Virus record (IMG/VR): IMGVR_UViG_3300033553_000116
Coordinates: 1-64,000 of that record
From: a virus
Length of the DNA: 64,000 bases
Strand: one strand, 5' to 3'
Numbering within the stretch: the first letter of the stretch is position 1; each line of letters begins with the position of its first letter. Below, piece by piece: positions 62,023 through 64,000 of this stretch. A model generated the notes under the pieces. That model ran no database searches and was not told the origin of the DNA. It saw only the letters and a list, made by a program, of their open reading frames with translations. Made by a program: the position numbers and the translations under genes.

Positions 62023-62096
62023 TCGGACATAGCTCAGTTGGGAGAGCGGCACCTTTGCGGGTGTGATTGTCGCAGGTTCAATCCCTGCTGTCTGAC
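62023..62096 (+). tRNA. tRNA-like element, abnormal anticodon arm
   Basis: Acceptor TCGGACA / TGTCTGA, D-arm GCTC / GAGC and T-arm GCAGG / CCTGC are regular, but the anticodon stem (GCACC with GGTGT) encloses only six bases (TTTGCG). TGC (Ala) is the likeliest anticodon, but the arm is irregular. The discriminator C and the missing CCA also depart from the norm. It may be a decayed tRNA, or one needing post-transcriptional repair. Confidence 0.6.
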
Positions 62097-62101
62097 ACTT
62101 C

Positions 62102-62162
62102 ATTTTCACTTATGGTAACAAGGGTTTACTGTCATTTACCTGCATCCGCCCTAAGTGAAAAT
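62102..62162 (+). other. Stem-loop with perfect 11-bp stem
   Basis: ATTTTCACTTA / TAAGTGAAAAT, arms separated by 39 bases. Immediately after the tRNA-like element, it may be a processing signal or part of a small RNA. Confidence 0.7.
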
Positions 62163-62346
62163 TATTCTGTATGGACTTCTACGGAAGTTTGACTTACAGC
62201 TAGCTCCTGGAATGAGAATTAACTCATTGTACGTTTACCCCCGGTAGTTAGATAAATCCAAGTGGTTCTAGTTTGGTCTTGCAATCCATTAACACCCCCT
62301 AAGTAAGTGCTGTTCATAAGAGGCTGGTGTACCTTACGTACTCCGT

Positions 62347-62376
62347 GGAAGATGTGCCTTAACTTCCACCCATTCA
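62347..62376 (+). repeat. Hairpin module, copy 2
   Basis: GGAAGATGTGCCTT then AACTTCCACCCATTCA. It matches copy 1 at 61645 except for GACC missing in the loop and one transition. A terminator follows three bases later. Confidence 0.75.
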
Positions 62377-62378
62377 TT

Positions 62379-62412
62379 AGCCAGTCACATTGCGTGACTG
62401 GCTTATTTATAT
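62379..62412 (+). terminator. Perfect terminator of the RNA region
   Basis: AGCCAGTCAC / GTGACTGGCT stem with ATTGC loop and TATTTATATATTTTTTT tail. Confidence 0.9.
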
Positions 62413-62442
62413 ATTTTTTTATCTTATTGCTTGGAGTTGACA

Positions 62443-62631
62443 ATGAATAATGTGGTAAATATTACCAGAGCAGCAGATAGACTAGCTGTAAAAAATAGAG
62501 AAGCTTGGGAAAGATTGCAGCCCTTTATTAATATGATTCAAGATGTACGTAAGGGTAACCGAACGGCTAAAGAACAAGAAACAGTCCAGGCTCAAAGAAA
62601 GGGAAAGTTCCTATGGCTAAACAACACATAA
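62443..62631 (+). CDS. Unknown small protein, 62 aa
   Basis: ATG at 62443 has TTGGAGTTGACA upstream. Basic N-terminal half (NNVVNITRAADRLAV) and a basic C-terminus. It overlaps the start of the next gene by 19 bases. Confidence 0.65.
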   Translation: MNNVVNITRAADRLAVKNREAWERLQPFINMIQDVRKGNRTAKEQETVQAQRKGKFLWLNNT

Positions 62632-62867
62632 CAGGTAAAGAAAAGAAACTCATTAATCTGTTCATTTCTACTGCTAGAGACTATGAGGTAAATAATAAAA
62701 AGAGATATCTAGATATTCCTCTAAGTCCTACCGATGGTAATCTTAGTGATAATGCTAGACATAGACTATTTAAATTAGTTAAAGCTCATGGACTCAATTA
62801 TAGGTATATGGCAACCACGGCACGTAACGTTAGATATAGACGTATTATAGTAGGGCCGTACGTTTAA
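62613..62867 (+). CDS. Unknown basic protein, 84 aa
   Basis: ATG at 62613 lies inside the end of the previous gene behind AAAGGGAAAGTTCCT. Basic throughout (KEKKLINLF, YRYMATTARNVRYRR) with Arg/Lys/Tyr content of a nucleic-acid-binding protein. Function not established. Confidence 0.65.
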   Translation: MAKQHITGKEKKLINLFISTARDYEVNNKKRYLDIPLSPTDGNLSDNARHRLFKLVKAHGLNYRYMATTARNVRYRRIIVGPYV

Positions 62868-62932
62868 CTATAGGGTATACGGCAAACATCTTATAGTCTA
62901 TGCAATTAACCAATTAAATTAATGGAAGTGAT

Positions 62933-63664
62933 ATGAGTTCTAAATTGACATTAAAGAAATATACTATCGACCCTATAGCCCAAGAAGAAGTTGCTTCTTT
63001 AGAGGATATGGAGAATGCTAGATGTACTACCCAGCATTCCTTGTTTGTTACAGAAGTGGAAGGTGTTCAACACTTCAAACTACATCTAGAGGACATCATG
63101 CCTGAGAAAGCGGCATTCCATGTGATACTTAATAGATTATCTCAAGCACAACAGGGTGATACGTTGGAATTACGTATACATAGCAATGGCGGCAGTACTG
63201 ATATTGGTCAGATTATTATTAACATGATTAATAATGTATTTCCTGGTCGAGCTACTGCAGTCTTGGATAACATGGGTAAATCAATGGGTGCTATTATTTT
63301 CTGTAATTGTCCTAAACGTATTGTGAATGTAAATTCAGACATCATGTTCCATTGGTATAGTGTAGGAGTTAGTGGTAAAGGAAATGAAGTCACTAGTAGC
63401 ATTGATCGAGCAAACGAAGCACTTAGGGATTTATACCAACGTTCAATGGTTGATACGGGTTTTCTAACACAGGAAGAAGTCGATAGATTGTACGATGGTA
63501 AGGATTACCCATTCGGCACAGTAGAGATGTGTCAACGTGGCATTGCTACACATGTACTAGTCAGAGGTATTGAAATCCCTGCAGTACAATACTTAGGATA
63601 CAAGTCTGAATCATTAACAGATGATGACATGGTTATATCCTATCACAGTGAAAGAAATATTTAA
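62933..63664 (+). CDS. ClpP-like serine protease (possibly prohead maturation protease)
   Basis: 243 aa; ATG follows TTAATGGAAGTGAT. Characteristic S14/ClpP residues: HSNGGSTDIG around residue 84, MGKSMGA with nucleophile Ser117, MFHWY with His140, and a DYPFG segment with Asp191 as the likely third catalytic residue. The spacing Ser-His (23 residues) is close to ClpP (25). The N-terminal 60 residues differ from ClpP. Phages use ClpP-fold enzymes as head maturation proteases, but giant phages usually use another fold (gp175-like), so a regulatory role is possible too. Confidence 0.82.
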   Translation: MSSKLTLKKYTIDPIAQEEVASLEDMENARCTTQHSLFVTEVEGVQHFKLHLEDIMPEKAAFHVILNRLSQAQQGDTLELRIHSNGGSTDIGQIIINMINNVFPGRATAVLDNMGKSMGAIIFCNCPKRIVNVNSDIMFHWYSVGVSGKGNEVTSSIDRANEALRDLYQRSMVDTGFLTQEEVDRLYDGKDYPFGTVEMCQRGIATHVLVRGIEIPAVQYLGYKSESLTDDDMVISYHSERNI

Positions 63665-63751
63665 AACTCTTCTTTATTAGGCGTCCTAACGGTCGTCTAA
63701 TTATTGACATAAACTAAAAAAAAAGGAAGAGTGTATAGAAAAGGAAAATTT

Positions 63752-64000
63752 ATGACAAATTCAAGTCAAGCAGTAACACCTGTTACGTATAAAGGACTTG
63801 TCAGTGAGGGATACTTTATTACCTTAGCTGAGCTACGTGAGAAGTTAAACTTCTCCAATGGTACAGACTTTCAAGAAGCAGTAACATGGATTCATGTCGA
63901 ACAAGATATGAGACAGTTATTTATACCTGAACAAGTCCTCTGTACGAATGTTAGTTGGAAATCGCTTTCCCAGTTTGATAATACAATAATTGAAATAGGC
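63752..64000 (+). CDS. Unknown protein, N-terminal 83 residues (runs off window)
   Basis: ATG follows AAAAGGAAAATTT. The frame is open from 63752 to the window end: MTNSSQAVTPVTYKGLVSEG through to NTIIEIG. It reads like a soluble protein with a helical first half. No family recognised from this piece. Confidence 0.65.
   Translation, partial: MTNSSQAVTPVTYKGLVSEGYFITLAELREKLNFSNGTDFQEAVTWIHVEQDMRQLFIPEQVLCTNVSWKSLSQFDNTIIEIG

Larger units (their letters stand above)
61358..62430 (+). ncRNA. Structured non-coding region, about 1.07 kb, with tRNA genes
   Basis: No coherent protein is present on either strand. Distinct inverted repeats and the two tRNA-type elements lie in a row, and the region ends with a perfect terminator at 62379. 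It resembles a transcribed RNA cluster. Which parts are stable RNAs is unknown. Confidence 0.5.

Noticed and set aside
1-64000. CRISPR arrays, integrases or insertion sequences
   Set aside because: No regularly spaced repeats of 25-40 bases, no integrase or transposase-like protein was found; only the 34-base pair and the adhesin repeats exist.

Overview
The window looks like about a quarter of the genome of a large tailed phage (jumbo phage, probably a myovirus) of a Gram-negative bacterium. The evidence: AT-rich DNA packed with genes in long same-strand runs, Shine-Dalgarno sites before most genes, T-rich hairpin terminators, and phage versions of core enzymes. These include fragments of a multisubunit RNA polymerase, a family B DNA polymerase, an SbcD-like nuclease, an SF2 helicase, thymidylate synthase, dihydrofolate reductase and a ClpP-like protease. 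There is a long block of virion-type proteins. No host housekeeping gene, integrase or insertion sequence was seen. The split RNA polymerase recalls phiKZ-like phages, but I cannot name the host or closest relative from sequence alone.

Layout. 1-6.4 kb: small unknown genes, an SbcD-like metallophosphatase and a candidate ssDNA-binding protein with an SSB-like acidic tip. 6.4-11 kb: three large unknown proteins, the third with a Q/N/P-rich tail. 11-17 kb: C-terminal halves of RNA polymerase beta and beta-prime, then an SF2 helicase. 17-18.8 kb: small genes, including a kinase-like P-loop gene interrupted by an in-frame TGA. 18.8-22.3 kb (minus): two adhesin-like proteins, a small membrane protein and a family B polymerase that ends just after motif A. 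22.3-25.2 kb: a membrane-anchored HEXXH protease and two companions. 25.2-28.9 kb (minus): a macrodomain protein, an acidic protein, a second beta-prime C-terminal half and a helical acidic protein. 29-51 kb: virion and tail-type genes, with an apparent -1 frameshift at T_TTT_TTT in the first large one and two large baseplate-like genes on the minus strand. 51-59 kb: small genes plus nucleotide metabolism (thymidylate synthase split by a group I intron, a MazG-like tandem protein, DHFR). 59.2-59.95 kb (minus): a second adhesin-like gene that needs a -1 frameshift. 60-64 kb: a coiled protein with a variant P-loop, about 1 kb of structured non-coding RNA with tRNA-Asn and a tRNA-like element, two small basic proteins, a ClpP-like protease and a gene running off the end.

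Transcription appears to use a phage-specific promoter repeated at least eleven times, consensus near CTATATTACTATAATGAATA, with an upstream GATTYAA element in many copies. The copies sit just after terminators and just before gene clusters, including the RNA polymerase cluster, and suggest a coordinated programme possibly read by the phage polymerase. The strongest novel leads are the two expression oddities (-1 frameshifts in the 29.6 kb tail-type gene and the 59.9 kb adhesin gene, the latter exposing a 15-residue N-terminal motif shared with the 20.3 kb adhesin), the two divergent beta-prime paralogues, the DNA polymerase that stops after motif A, and the structured RNA region with a duplicated hairpin module.
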